A stretch of DNA of 64,000 bases from Clostridium cellulovorans 743B (GCF_000145275.1 NC_014393.1:4960001-5024000); one strand, 5' to 3'. Positions 1-10,637 are shown, counted from the first letter of the stretch. Numbers and translations: made by a program. The notes: a model not told the origin generated them from the letters alone.

Positions 1-478
1 CATAATTTAATGCTTGAGTTTTACCACCATCTATAACAGCTTCTATTTTAGCTATCCATGCTTTACTTAATGCCCATCCACTTAGTGATAAAGTATTCCC
101 TGTGGCATCCATTCCTGGCCTTACAGTATCCACGCTATACTTTAATGTATTGATAGTAGTAAATTTAACAGTATCTGAAAAACTAACTATCCCTCTTTCA
201 TCTGTAAACATCAAAGTTAACTCATGATTTCCATATGGTAAATCACTTATATCTAAATTCCCCGCAAAGCCTGATTGTTTATTGCCATAGGCTGGGAAAG
301 CGCCAAATACATCTGGTCTATTTAAATTATAATCTATTTCTATACCTCTATTATCTACTAAAGCTTCTACCTTATTAATACCATACTTACTTAAAGCCCA
401 TCCACTTATATCTAAGGTATCTCCTGTGATCACTTTCTTTTGACTTGGATTATCTATACTATATTTCAAGGTTTGATC
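1..478 (-). repeat. C-terminal GWALSK repeats of protease 1 (truncated by window edge)
   Basis: One full and one partial copy of the ~108-residue repeat that is also found in the next two proteases. Hallmarks are Tyr-Ser-(I/V)-Asp, SGWALSK, RPDV..AF, SGF.G..DIS and a closing FTDERG-like strand. Confidence 0.8.
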
Positions 479-2104
479 TTTCGGAATTGAAGTATGATCA
501 ACTGGTAAGTATAGTATATCTATAGCACAACTACTGATTTGTTCACTATAACTAAATACTTTTAAATAGAAATCCCTAGTTTGATAATGGTTGGATATAT
601 AAAATTCTGTTCTATCTCCAATTTGTATAAATCTATCTGGGAAATATAAACTATCAGAAAAAATATTTACCCATAAATTTTTATCTGCAGTATTCATTGT
701 AATTTTTGCTACAGTATTGTCTGGTATTTGAAGCTTGTACCAATCAACATCACCAACAGGATTTAGTTCACAAATAAATGCTGGTTTTGAATTATATATT
801 CCTCGTGGATTTGAAGGAATATTATCATCCTCGTACCCAGTAGTTATATTATCAAATACTCCTGTTAATACAGCTTTAACATTAAATATTCCACTTCCAT
901 AAAACTGATTTGGAGAATCTACCAATAATCGGTTTGAATACTCTTTAATTTTGTCTTGAATATCAGTCACCGTTAATTGTGGCTCTTTGCTTAACATTAA
1001 AGCAACTTGTCCAGAAACCATTCCTGTGGCTACAGATGTTCCTTCTGCACTAAGATATTTTGTTCCAAATATGCCGTTAGGTACTGTTGAGTATATGTTT
1101 GCCCCTGGTGCAACTACATCAACTTCCTTACCAAAATTAGAAAAGTAGCATAATTGATTAGATTGATTTGTTGCTCCAACAGCTATAACATTATCATAAG
1201 CTGCGGGATAATTTACACCTTGAAAACCTAAGTTTCCTGATGCTGAAATAAGTATACAGCCTTTTGAAACAGCATAATCAACTGCTCCCTTTAATATAGC
1301 ATCATCCTTTCCAGTACCTAAGCTGATATTTAATATCTTTGCACCATTATCAGCTGCCCACTTTATACCGTTTGCTATAGTGTTAGTATCACCAACACCA
1401 TCCTTATTAAGAACCTTAACTGACAATAATTTGGCGTCATATGCGATTCCAGAAACTCCAATATTATTTTCTCTATCTGCTGCAATAATTCCAGCTACAA
1501 GTGTACCATGTCCATTATTATCCTCATATGAACCAATACCAGTAAAATCTTTTCCACCTATTACCTTACCAACTAAATCCTCATGTCTTGTATCTATTCC
1601 TGTATCAATTACTGCTACAGTAACACCCTTTCCAGTACTTACTGACCATACATCTGGAATTTTAAGTGTTTGCAAATACCACTGCTTGTCACTTACACTA
1701 CTAATTGCGCCCATAGCTTGAACTGTATTATTTTCAACTTTATTTGATACATCAAACTTCTCATATTTATAGTTTGGTTGAATTAATTCAACATTTGGAT
1801 CATTTTCAAGTTCCTCTATACGATCCTCTAGTTGCTCATTTTCTCCAACTTTAATCTTTTCAATTTTTACTTCATTATTCTTAGAACCAAAGAAATATTT
1901 TAATATTTTTGATTTATTTTCTTCGCTTTTATACTTTACTATAATCTCATTTTCAACAATATTTTCTCTATCAGTATAAAAGTCTTCTACATTAACCTTC
2001 TTCTCTACATTAGTATCTGCTAAAACCGATTCTGTTTGCGTAATGTTTAGCAGATTCACTAAAACTAAACCACTAATTAGTAATCCTAATAATCTTTTCT
2101 TCAA
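1..2104 (-). CDS. Secreted subtilisin-like serine protease with C-terminal beta-sandwich repeats (3' end outside window)
   Basis: Peptidase family S8. The gene starts at TTG (2102-2104), about nine bases after AAAGGGG; there is no in-frame ATG with a better site. A signal peptide (Lys-Lys-Arg, then a hydrophobic stretch to about residue 29) is followed by an I9/fervidolysin-type propeptide with NEIIVKYK and VQPNYKYE-like motifs. The catalytic domain shows Asp ~167 (VIDTGID), His ~199 (NGHGT), oxyanion Asn ~291 (SGN) and Ser ~357 (GTSVAT). A linker domain leads into one complete GWALSK-type repeat and part of a second before the window edge. It is paralogous to the next two genes. It probably degrades extracellular protein; the repeats may hold it on the cell wall or a polysaccharide, which is inference. 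Confidence 0.93.
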   Translation of the reverse strand, partial: MKKRLLGLLISGLVLVNLLNITQTESVLADTNVEKKVNVEDFYTDRENIVENEIIVKYKSEENKSKILKYFFGSKNNEVKIEKIKVGENEQLEDRIEELENDPNVELIQPNYKYEKFDVSNKVENNTVQAMGAISSVSDKQWYLQTLKIPDVWSVSTGKGVTVAVIDTGIDTRHEDLVGKVIGGKDFTGIGSYEDNNGHGTLVAGIIAADRENNIGVSGIAYDAKLLSVKVLNKDGVGDTNTIANGIKWAADNGAKILNISLGTGKDDAILKGAVDYAVSKGCILISASGNLGFQGVNYPAAYDNVIAVGATNQSNQLCYFSNFGKEVDVVAPGANIYSTVPNGIFGTKYLSAEGTSVATGMVSGQVALMLSKEPQLTVTDIQDKIKEYSNRLLVDSPNQFYGSGIFNVKAVLTGVFDNITTGYEDDNIPSNPRGIYNSKPAFICELNPVGDVDWYKLQIPDNTVAKITMNTADKNLWVNIFSDSLYFPDRFIQIGDRTEFYISNHYQTRDFYLKVFSYSEQISSCAIDILYLPVDHTSIPKDQTLKYSIDNPSQKKVITGDTLDISGWALSKYGINKVEALVDNRGIEIDYNLNRPDVFGAFPAYGNKQSGFAGNLDISDLPYGNHELTLMFTDERGIVSFSDTVKFTTINTLKYSVDTVRPGMDATGNTLSLSGWALSKAWIAKIEAVIDGGKTQALNY

Positions 2105-2374
2105 ATGTTTTTACCCCTTTATTGTATTTTTAAAACTTCTAGTAACTACCAAAATATTATATTATCTTTTCTCACATCCCCTATTATGTTTATTCTTTTG
2201 TAACATATTATTAATATTCTACACTACCTTTACTTAGTGATACAAGTTAATTTTACCTGTATATATAGAGTTTATATTTAGTCTTTAGTTCCTAGAAAAC
2301 TCATCTTAACAATTATTAATTTAAAATATTTAATACCAATTTATATAGATTGCTATTTATAAAAAAAACTCTTC

Positions 2375-2404
2375 TTGGGAAGCTTATAAATCTTTGCTTC
2401 CCAA
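2375..2404 (-). terminator. Intrinsic terminator of the second protease gene
   Basis: Perfect 9-bp stem TTGGGAAGC (2375-2383) / GCTTCCCAA (2396-2404). On the minus strand it is followed by a T-rich run (the As at 2361-2368). It sits 33 bases past the stop codon at 2438. The rest of the 333-base gap 2105-2437 must hold the promoter of the first protease; I cannot name a convincing -35/-10 pair there. Confidence 0.85.
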
Positions 2405-2437
2405 AAAAAGTTCCTTAATTTATCATCAAATTATATT

Positions 2438-4711
2438 TTAGTATGAAAAGGTCAATTTGTCTGAAAAGTTAGTTCTGCCACCACCATCAGTAAATCTAAT
2501 AACTAAGCTATGAACTCCTTTATTAAACTTACTTATATCTATACTTGCAGTAAAACCTGCATTTTTATTGTCATAATAGCTAAATGCTTTATATACATCA
2601 GGTCTGCTTACTCCATATTTCACGTTTTGCACTAACTTATCATCTATCAATACTTCTATCTTTTTTATGCTATTTCTACTTAACACCCATCCATTAACTT
2701 TTAAAGTACTATCCGTAACCTTTATATTGTTCTTTGGAGTATCAATGTTGAACTTCACTGTATTTGGAATATTAAATACCACCGTATTGGAATTAGACAC
2801 TCTTCCACTTTCATCGGTAAATTTTATAACCAAATAATGATTTCCGTAGTGAAATTTGCTTATATCTATAGAACTACAAAAACCTGAATTTTCATTATTG
2901 TATTCTGAAAATATCTTGTAAACATCAGGACGGCTTAATCCATAAATTAAACTTTGTGTTATTCCATCTACTACTGCTTCTACCTTTGTAATCTTAGTTT
3001 TACTTAATGCCCATCCTCCGATTTCTAATTTATTCGTCGGAATTATCAAACCTTGACATGGAAAATCAATACTATACTTAAGAGTATTCTGTATATTGAA
3101 GTTAACAGCCTCTGACATTGTAACTAAACCTCTCGCATCAGTAAATCTTATAGTTAATGAATGATCTCCACATGGTAACTTACTTATATCAATTTTACCT
3201 TTATAACCTGAATTTTGATTACCAAAACTTTTAAATGCACCGTATACATCAGGTCTACTTAGTTTATTCTGAATATCTTTAGCCACTCCATCTATCACTG
3301 CTTCAACTTTTGTAATACCAGTCTTACTTAATACCCAACCGGCTACTTCAAGATTACCTCCACTTAAAGACATTCCTTTTTGTGGAGAATCTACTGCATA
3401 TTTTCTTTCTTCTATAATATTAATCTTAATTATCTCAGAAATAGTTGTTCTTCCAACTTTATCACTGACCTTTATTTGTAAATTATGAATACCATACGAT
3501 AACTTACTAATATCTATTGATCCTAAATACCCGGAGTTTTGATTATTATATCCTTTAAATGCTGCATATACATCTGGTCTACTTAATCCATATTGTAATT
3601 TTTGAGCAATTGTTTCATCGATAATAACTTCGACCTTTCCTATACCAGCTTTGCTTATTGCCCAACCGCTGATGTTTAAAATGTTACCAGTTACGTCTTT
3701 TCCTGAAGTTGGAGAATCTACACAATATAATGAGTTTTTAACTATAAATTTCGTATTACTCAAAGTACTAGTTTTGCCACCAGCTTCAGTTACTAATATT
3801 TTTAAATTATGTTCCCCATATGATAAATTCTTTATATCTACATTTCCTGTAAAACCTGAATTTTTATTTTCATAATCTTTAAAGGCATTATATACATCAG
3901 TACGTGATTTTCCGTAACTTACGTCTACAGCCTCTTTATCATCTATTATTACTTGGACCTTTTTTATTCCAACCTTACTTAATACCCATCCGCTAACGTC
4001 TAATGAAGAACCTGTTATTATGTCTCCTTGTTTCAAACTATCTAAGCAACTCTTTAAAGTACTACTGATGTTAAAACTTACCGGCTCTGTAACTTGTGTT
4101 CTACCACCTTTGTAAATGACTCTTAATTGTAGAATGTGCGAACCATAGTTATATTTAGTGATGTCTATGTTCCCAATAAATCCTGAATCTTTATTATTAT
4201 ATTCCTTGAAAACATTATATACATCGTTTCTTGCGATTCCATATTTTAATTCTGCAACTTTATTATTATCTATTAAAGTTTCAATTTTTTCTATACTAGC
4301 TTTGCTTAAAGCCCATCCGCTTAGTGATAAATATTTACCTGTAATATTCGTTCCTGATTTTACAGTGTCTATACTATACTTAAGTGTATCCTTAATAGTA
4401 AATGTTATAGGGCTTGTAAATTGGGTAACACCTCTATTATCAGTAAACACTAGCTTCAATTTATGACTACCATAAGAAAACTTACTTAAATTCAAAGAGC
4501 CACTAAAACCTGAATTTTCATCACCATAATCACTAAAAGCCTTAAGTACATCTGGCCTTTTCACTCCCACTCTTATATCCATTATTTGATCATCAATTAT
4601 AGCCTTTGCATTGGCGAGTCCTAACTTACTTATAGCCCAACCACTTAAATCTAATGTATTTCCAGCAATAACTTGTCCTTGTTTTGGGCTATCTATAGAA
4701 TATTTCAAGGT
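2438..4711 (-). repeat. Seven tandem ~108-residue GWALSK repeats in protease 2
   Basis: Seven consecutive copies covering ~residues 544-1300. Each has the order (Y/F)..D.P..G, (V/G/S)GW(A/V)LS(K/R), (K/R)(V/I)E..ID, a Gly/Lys-x-SRPDVY..F core, (S/A)G(F/Y)...IDIS(K), G.H.L and a closing FTD..GR strand. The pattern looks like an Ig-like beta-sandwich. I cannot assign a named Pfam family without a profile search. Copies differ at many positions, so the array is not a very recent expansion. Confidence 0.85.
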
Positions 4712-6340
4712 TGAATCCTTAGGAATCGAAGTATCCTTAATCGACAAGTATTGTATATTTATAGTACAATTACTTTTCTCTACAAAAGGGTTATATACTT
4801 CTAAATAGAAATTTTTCGTTTTATCTTTATTATAATTTGATATATAATATTCACTTTGGTCTATAACAACAAAAATGTTATCTGTAGAAGAGAACTTATC
4901 CGAAAATACATTGGCCAAAATCCCATTATCTAAAGTATTGAATGTAAACTTCGCTACAGAATTTGCTGGTATACTTACCTTATACCAATTTGCATCTGAA
5001 TTACAACTTAACTTATTGACCAATGCTTTTGGTCCCGTTATTTTTTCTGCTTCATTAATAGTATTATCATTATTACCAATTACTGTTGTTGGTAATTGTC
5101 CAGAAACACCTGTAACTATCTTTTTAATATCTAAAAGTCCATATCCATAAAACATATTCGACAAAGAATCAGATAACGAAAAACAAGAATTCTTAATTTT
5201 ATCTAAGACATCCTGTACAGTTAACTGGGACTTTTGACTTACCATCAGTGCGACTTGTCCAGAAACTATTGCTGAAGAAGCTGATGTTCCAAGCACAGCT
5301 TCATATTTTGATGGAAACTTTGCCGCTGGTACAGTAGAATATATTTTTGTGCCTGGAGCAACTATATCCAATTCTTTTCCGTAACTTGAAAAATAGCACC
5401 ATTGATTTGTTTCATTTACTGAACCAACTGCTATAACATTGTCATACGCAGCAGGATAAGTTACTTTTTGGAAACCATAATTTCCAGTTGCAGCCACGAG
5501 GATACAACCTTTCGAAGCCGCATAATTAACAGACTCCTCCAATATAGGGTCATCTTCTAGTGAACCTAAACTTATATTTAAAACTTTTGCACCATTATCA
5601 GCAGACCATCTTATTCCTTGTGCTATGGTAGCTGTATCTCCAAATCCATTCTCATCAAGTACTTTAACTGACAAAAGCTTTGAATCATAAGCAACTCCAG
5701 TAATTCCGATATTATTAGCCTTATCCGCAGCAATTATGCCAGCAATTGCTGTTCCATGACCGTTATTATCGAGATATGAGCCTGTACCAGTAAAGTCTTT
5801 TCCACCTTTAACCTTACCAATTAAATCTTCATGACTACTATCTATTCCCGTATCGAGAATTGCCACTGTTACACCTTTTCCAGTACTTTTATCCCATACC
5901 TGTGGAATTTGATAATTTTCTAAATACCATTGCTTACCGCTCAAACCACTATTAGTAGTCATAGCATTATTGCTTTGAGTATCTATCATATCAAACTTTT
6001 CATATTTATAATTTGGTTGAACAAATTCTACGTTTGAGTCATTTTTCAACTCTTCTATACGCTGCATTAACTGTTCTCTGTTATCAACTTTTATTTTCTC
6101 AATTTTTGATTCACTTTTTTTTGAACCTAAAAAATAACTCAATACATTTGAATTATTTTCTTTACTTTTATATTTAACAATAATTTCATTTTTCACAATA
6201 TTTCTTTCATCAGTCTTAAAACCCTCTATATCAATTTTTTGTTTTACAGAACTATCTGCTAAAACAGTTGTATCTATTAAATTAACTGCATTGATAAAAA
6301 ACAAAGCAAAAATTAGTGTGCCAAATAATCTTTTTTTCAA
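2438..6340 (-). CDS. Secreted subtilisin-like serine protease with seven C-terminal repeats
   Basis: Peptidase family S8, about 1300 residues. I choose the TTG at 6338-6340: it follows AGAAAGG by nine bases and matches the first paralogue's start (Leu/Met-Lys-Lys-Arg-Leu), whereas the ATG 42 bases upstream would place the ribosome-binding site inside the gene. Order: signal peptide to ~residue 29, I9-like propeptide (NEIIVKYKS to VQPNYKYE, ~50-115), catalytic domain with Asp ~163, His ~195, Asn ~287 and Ser ~353 (GTSASS), a linker domain (~425-540), then seven repeats of about 108 residues to the C-terminus. No sortase motif or S-layer homology domain is visible. It is probably secreted and self-activated by propeptide removal, as in the family. 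Its substrate cannot be read from the sequence. Confidence 0.94.
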   Translation of the reverse strand: MKKRLFGTLIFALFFINAVNLIDTTVLADSSVKQKIDIEGFKTDERNIVKNEIIVKYKSKENNSNVLSYFLGSKKSESKIEKIKVDNREQLMQRIEELKNDSNVEFVQPNYKYEKFDMIDTQSNNAMTTNSGLSGKQWYLENYQIPQVWDKSTGKGVTVAILDTGIDSSHEDLIGKVKGGKDFTGTGSYLDNNGHGTAIAGIIAADKANNIGITGVAYDSKLLSVKVLDENGFGDTATIAQGIRWSADNGAKVLNISLGSLEDDPILEESVNYAASKGCILVAATGNYGFQKVTYPAAYDNVIAVGSVNETNQWCYFSSYGKELDIVAPGTKIYSTVPAAKFPSKYEAVLGTSASSAIVSGQVALMVSQKSQLTVQDVLDKIKNSCFSLSDSLSNMFYGYGLLDIKKIVTGVSGQLPTTVIGNNDNTINEAEKITGPKALVNKLSCNSDANWYKVSIPANSVAKFTFNTLDNGILANVFSDKFSSTDNIFVVIDQSEYYISNYNKDKTKNFYLEVYNPFVEKSNCTINIQYLSIKDTSIPKDSTLKYSIDSPKQGQVIAGNTLDLSGWAISKLGLANAKAIIDDQIMDIRVGVKRPDVLKAFSDYGDENSGFSGSLNLSKFSYGSHKLKLVFTDNRGVTQFTSPITFTIKDTLKYSIDTVKSGTNITGKYLSLSGWALSKASIEKIETLIDNNKVAELKYGIARNDVYNVFKEYNNKDSGFIGNIDITKYNYGSHILQLRVIYKGGRTQVTEPVSFNISSTLKSCLDSLKQGDIITGSSLDVSGWVLSKVGIKKVQVIIDDKEAVDVSYGKSRTDVYNAFKDYENKNSGFTGNVDIKNLSYGEHNLKILVTEAGGKTSTLSNTKFIVKNSLYCVDSPTSGKDVTGNILNISGWAISKAGIGKVEVIIDETIAQKLQYGLSRPDVYAAFKGYNNQNSGYLGSIDISKLSYGIHNLQIKVSDKVGRTTISEIIKINIIEERKYAVDSPQKGMSLSGGNLEVAGWVLSKTGITKVEAVIDGVAKDIQNKLSRPDVYGAFKSFGNQNSGYKGKIDISKLPCGDHSLTIRFTDARGLVTMSEAVNFNIQNTLKYSIDFPCQGLIIPTNKLEIGGWALSKTKITKVEAVVDGITQSLIYGLSRPDVYKIFSEYNNENSGFCSSIDISKFHYGNHYLVIKFTDESGRVSNSNTVVFNIPNTVKFNIDTPKNNIKVTDSTLKVNGWVLSRNSIKKIEVLIDDKLVQNVKYGVSRPDVYKAFSYYDNKNAGFTASIDISKFNKGVHSLVIRFTDGGGRTNFSDKLTFSY

Positions 6341-6674
6341 TTTAACCAACCTTTCTAATATGTTTCTTACAATCTCCAACATTTGAAATAGCTATTATAA
6401 TTAGCATATTACGCTAAAAATATACCTCCTTTTACATTGTTATAACATAGTATTTTCATACTTTTTACAATTAAACACTTTTATGTATAAATTTCATATT
6501 ACTGAGATTATAATATCTTATATGCTCTATTTTGTAAATATTTTTTACAAAATACATAGGTTATTATATAATTCTGTGAAACTTCTTCCGCTCTAGCACT
6601 TAATCATCAGTTATCAAACATTTATTCTATGTCTCGCTTCTGAATAGTTTTTATATAATAGGATTAATATAAAA

Positions 6675-6715
6675 AAAGCTATGCCTAAGTATTCATCTAC
6701 TTTTGACATAGCTTT
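6675..6715 (-). terminator. Intrinsic terminator of the third protease gene
   Basis: AAAGCTATG (6675-6683) pairs with CATAGCTTT (6707-6715), with further pairing inside the loop (AAGTA/TACTT). The As at 6671-6677 give the T-run on the minus strand. The rest of the gap 6341-6804 is AT-rich and should contain the promoter of the second protease; I see nothing else there. Confidence 0.8.
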
Positions 6716-6804
6716 CATTATTATTATTCTGTTCAACTTTTCCTATAGAGTTCAAGTTCAAGCTTAACTTAATTTCTCTTTATGAAATGTCTGATTTTTC
6801 TCTT

Positions 6805-8436
6805 CTAAGGCTTTTGAATGCTGAATGTACGAACCTCAGTTAGTAAAATCTGCCCCCTAGCATCAGTAAATCTCATAACTAAAGAATGATTTCCTAATGA
6901 TAACTTACTTACATCTACTGTTCCTATAAACCCTGAACTTTTATTATTAAAATCTTTAAATGCATTATATACATCTAATCGGTTTATACCATATTGGACA
7001 TTATATGCTACACCATCAACTAAAGCTTCTACTTTAACAACACCAGTCTTACTTAATACCCAACCGGCTACATTTAAAGTATTTCCTACAACGATTTTTC
7101 CACTTTGAGGTGAATCAATAGCATATTTCTTAGTATCTGCAATATTGACTGAAACTGCCTTAGAGTTATTTACTCTTCCCACTTTATCAGTAATTTTTAA
7201 CTGAATATGATGAATCCCATAAGGCAATTTACTAATATCTATAGTCCCATTAAAACCTGAATTCTGATTATTATATTCTTTAAAGACATTATATACATCA
7301 GGCCTATTTATACCATACTGTAGTTCTTTGTACCTAACTCCATCAACTAGTACTTCAACCTTTTGTATCCCCGCTTTGCTTAATACCCAACCACCAACAC
7401 CTAAGGTATTTCCTGCTATAGTGCTAGCGTTAATAGGTGTATCTATACTATATATAGGACTTTGCACGATAAACTTCACTGGTTTTAAAACAGTGACTTT
7501 TGTATTCCCTTCAGTAATTCTCAATTTTAAATAGTGTTCACCATAAGAAAGTTTCCCCACATCAAGTGTACCATTGAAGCCAGCTTTACTATTGTTATAT
7601 CCCTTAAAAGCATTATATACATCCATTCTAGTTGCTCCATAGGTCATAATGGAAGACGTATTGTTGTCAATTATTGCTTCTACTTTTGAAATCCCGGCTT
7701 TACTAAGAGCCCATCCGCCTATACCTAATGTAGTTCCCATAACAATACTCCCTTCTCTTACAGTGTCCATGCTTGTTATTAAAGTACTTACAATAGTAAA
7801 ATTAACTGGAGTTGAAAAAGCTGTTCTTCCTCCCAAATACGTTAATTTTAATCTTAAACTATGAGTTCCATAGCCATATTTTCGTATATCTAAATTTCCA
7901 CCAAAACCTGAAGTCATATTATTATAATCTTTAAATGCATTATACACATCTATTCTTGATGTACCATATTTTAATTCTACAGGTGTATCATTATCTACTA
8001 CAGCCTCAACTTTAGCTATTCCAACCTTGCTTAATGCCCATCCTCCAACTGGTAGAGAGTTACTTGTAACTTGCATTCCTGGCTTTACATTATCTATACT
8101 ATACTTTAATGTATCAGCAATAGTAAATGTAATAGGATTTGTAGATGTTACTGCACCTATCATATCTGTAAATACCATTGTCAATGTATGCTTTCCATAA
8201 GCTAATTGACTTAAATCAATAGTTCCATTAAAGCCTGCCCTTATATCATAATACTCTGGAAATGCTTCAAAGACATCTTGTCTAATAACCCCATTTTCGA
8301 TTTGGTAAATTTCATTATCTATCTTAACCTTTACGTTTCCAATCAAGTCTTCACATAAAGCCCATCCACCAATATTTAATGTGTTTTCAGTAACAACTGC
8401 ATCCTGTTTTAAAGTATCAATGCTGTATTTTAAAGA
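6805..8436 (-). repeat. Five tandem ~108-residue GWALSK repeats in protease 3
   Basis: Five copies over residues ~565-1107. The first is the most divergent (GGWALCEDLIG and IRQDVFEAFPEY in place of SGWALSK and RPDVY). The fourth and fifth resemble the fourth and fifth copies of the seven-repeat neighbour (both fifth copies read AGWVLSKTG and FTDARG), which suggests that copies were lost or gained at the ends. Confidence 0.83.
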
Positions 8437-10128
8437 TTGGATCTTTGGAATTACAGGATCAGTTATAGACTTATATTCTATAACTGTATTCCAACTATTT
8501 GTTGGTGATAGATTGTCCATAATTTTCACATAATAATATGTTGGTGAAAAATAATTACTCACATAATATTCTTCATTTACATATAATCCATTAAAAGGAA
8601 ACATAATATTCTCTAAAGATTTATGGTCATTTCTATATATTTCTGCACTAAGCCCACTATTTCCACTGCTAAACTTTATCTTTGCAACAGTATTACTAGG
8701 CACATATAACTTGTACCAGTTTGCATCAGTTTCAGAAGCTATTGAATCACTAAAAGATGTTGAACTAGTTATCTCCCTAGCAGAACCTATAGTATTATCA
8801 TTCTTACTAGCCAAAACTGCATAATTTAACGTTCCATCAACTCCAGTAATTGCTTTACTAACATCTAATACGCCTTGTCCATAAAATATATCTGGATAAG
8901 TTTTAGCTAATCTAAAAGAACAATCCTTAATTTTCTTTAAAACATCACTTACAGTTAATTGAGGTTGTTTACTTAAAATTAATGATACTTGTCCAGAAAC
9001 TACTGCAGTTGCAGGTGATGTTCCTTGGTATACATTGTACGTTTGATAAACTAGAGACTTTGGAGCCGTTGTATAAATATTTACACCAGGCGCAACTACA
9101 TCAAGTTCATCTCCATAATTTGAAAAATTACTCCATTGATTTGCTTCATCAGTTGCTCCAACAGCAATAACATTATTATAAGCAGCAGGATAACCTACAC
9201 CAAACACACCATCATTTCCTGAAGCTGCTATAATAACACATCCTTTAGAAACTGCATAATTTACTGCATCCTCTAAAATAGGATCACTAGAATCGCCTCC
9301 TAAGCTAAGATTTAATATCTTCGCACCATTATCAGCAGCCCACTTTATTCCTTCAGAAGTAGTTAGCGTATCTCCTTCGCCTCTACTATCTAATACCTTT
9401 ACCGATAATATTTTGGCATCATAAGCTATTCCTGAAACTCCTATTCCATTTGCTCTATCTGCAGCAATTATTCCTGCCATTGCAGTTCCATGACCCTCAT
9501 CATCCATATATGAGCCACTATTTGTAAAATCTTTCCCACCTATTACTTTTCCTTGTAAATCTTCATGCGTTGTATCAATCCCTGTATCAAGAACTGCCAC
9601 CTTAACTCCAGCACCTGTGCTCTGTGTCCAAACACCAGGAATACCTAAACTATCCATATACCATTGCTTCTCACTAACCCCAGTGCTTAACATCATAGCA
9701 TTAACACTATTATATTGATTACTTTTAGTTAACTCTGATTTTTTGTACTTATAGTTAGGTTGTATATATTCAATATTTGGATCATTCTGTAGCTCATTTA
9801 ACCGTTGATCTAATTCTGACTTGCTTTTAACCTTGATTTTTTGGATTTTTTCTTTATTATTGCTTTTTCCCCAAAAGTAGCTAAATACGCTAGGTTTTTT
9901 CTCATCCTCTTTATATTTTACGATAATCTCATTTTCAATAACATTTTCTTTTTTTGAATAGAAATCTTCTATCTTAGATTTGTCTTTTATATAATCAACT
10001 TTTTGTGAGGTAATATATACTTTTCTTTCTTCATAGTTAGCTGCATAAACTAAGTCTATACCTTCTATATTAAGTAAACTCAAACAAAATAGACTTATAC
10101 CTACCATTCTTAAAAACTGCTTTTTCAT
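6805..10128 (-). CDS. Secreted subtilisin-like serine protease with five C-terminal repeats
   Basis: Peptidase family S8, 1107 residues, ATG start 10 bases after AGAAAGG. Signal peptide to ~residue 30, an I9-like propeptide (NEIIVKYKE, IQPNYKYKK), then the catalytic domain with Asp181 (VLDTGID), His213 (EGHGT), oxyanion Asn305 (SGN) and Ser371 (GTSPAT). A linker region (~430-560) precedes five ~108-residue repeats. It is a paralogue of the two genes downstream, all on the same strand but separated by 330-460 bases with their own terminators, so they are probably transcribed individually. The array looks like local duplication with later change in repeat number (five here, seven next door). 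Confidence 0.94.
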   Translation of the reverse strand: MKKQFLRMVGISLFCLSLLNIEGIDLVYAANYEERKVYITSQKVDYIKDKSKIEDFYSKKENVIENEIIVKYKEDEKKPSVFSYFWGKSNNKEKIQKIKVKSKSELDQRLNELQNDPNIEYIQPNYKYKKSELTKSNQYNSVNAMMLSTGVSEKQWYMDSLGIPGVWTQSTGAGVKVAVLDTGIDTTHEDLQGKVIGGKDFTNSGSYMDDEGHGTAMAGIIAADRANGIGVSGIAYDAKILSVKVLDSRGEGDTLTTSEGIKWAADNGAKILNLSLGGDSSDPILEDAVNYAVSKGCVIIAASGNDGVFGVGYPAAYNNVIAVGATDEANQWSNFSNYGDELDVVAPGVNIYTTAPKSLVYQTYNVYQGTSPATAVVSGQVSLILSKQPQLTVSDVLKKIKDCSFRLAKTYPDIFYGQGVLDVSKAITGVDGTLNYAVLASKNDNTIGSAREITSSTSFSDSIASETDANWYKLYVPSNTVAKIKFSSGNSGLSAEIYRNDHKSLENIMFPFNGLYVNEEYYVSNYFSPTYYYVKIMDNLSPTNSWNTVIEYKSITDPVIPKIQSLKYSIDTLKQDAVVTENTLNIGGWALCEDLIGNVKVKIDNEIYQIENGVIRQDVFEAFPEYYDIRAGFNGTIDLSQLAYGKHTLTMVFTDMIGAVTSTNPITFTIADTLKYSIDNVKPGMQVTSNSLPVGGWALSKVGIAKVEAVVDNDTPVELKYGTSRIDVYNAFKDYNNMTSGFGGNLDIRKYGYGTHSLRLKLTYLGGRTAFSTPVNFTIVSTLITSMDTVREGSIVMGTTLGIGGWALSKAGISKVEAIIDNNTSSIMTYGATRMDVYNAFKGYNNSKAGFNGTLDVGKLSYGEHYLKLRITEGNTKVTVLKPVKFIVQSPIYSIDTPINASTIAGNTLGVGGWVLSKAGIQKVEVLVDGVRYKELQYGINRPDVYNVFKEYNNQNSGFNGTIDISKLPYGIHHIQLKITDKVGRVNNSKAVSVNIADTKKYAIDSPQSGKIVVGNTLNVAGWVLSKTGVVKVEALVDGVAYNVQYGINRLDVYNAFKDFNNKSSGFIGTVDVSKLSLGNHSLVMRFTDARGQILLTEVRTFSIQKP

Positions 10129-10312
10129 ATGCTTCTACCTTTCTAATGAGTTTGTAACAAACTACATCATCACTATTCTTTTGTAATATTTCTTATAATA
10201 AAATATATTTACTATCCTTCTCCCCCTAAAAACTATTTTTTTTACCTTTAGTCTATAATATTTTAATTTTAATTAGTTTATCTTATGATTACAAGATAAA
10301 TCTCTTGGATGC

Positions 10313-10325
10313 TATGGTCACCATA
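10313..10325. promoter_or_regulatory. 13-base perfect palindrome upstream of protease 3
   Basis: TATGGTCACCATA has 6-bp arms around a central C and lies 185 bases upstream of the protease start at 10128. It could be an operator, but no regulator is adjacent. The rest of the 509-base gap 10129-10637 is AT-rich and, apart from the MetY terminator, shows nothing I can name. Confidence 0.3.
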
Positions 10326-10584
10326 ACCTAGATATGAATCGCTTTCCATATTACTTTTTTCAATCTTTAATATTCTTATTCTTTTAATATTAACTGCAAC
10401 TTTTTTAATATTCATTACTTATACCAATTGTCTCAATAACACTAGTCTCAAAAATCAAAATATATAAGTTCCATCATTGAAGCTTCATTAAAATTCTATG
10501 AAAATATTAACAAATCAATATAACCAATGAAGGTTCTTTATCCAAACTCATATATCATAATTTTATAAAAACTTAAACTTAAAA

Positions 10585-10618
10585 GTTCCTCAAGAAGAAA
10601 GATATCTCTTTGAGGAAC
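10585..10618 (-). terminator. Terminator hairpin of metY
   Basis: GTTCCTCAA (10585-10593) pairs perfectly with TTGAGGAAC (10610-10618), 20 bases past the metY stop. The minus-strand T-run is short (AAAA at 10581-10584). Confidence 0.75.
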
Positions 10619-10637
10619 AAAATATAAACCTTATAAT

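Noticed and set aside
1380..1721. 113-codon plus-strand frame within the first protease
   Set aside because: Antisense to a conserved catalytic domain, without ribosome-binding site.
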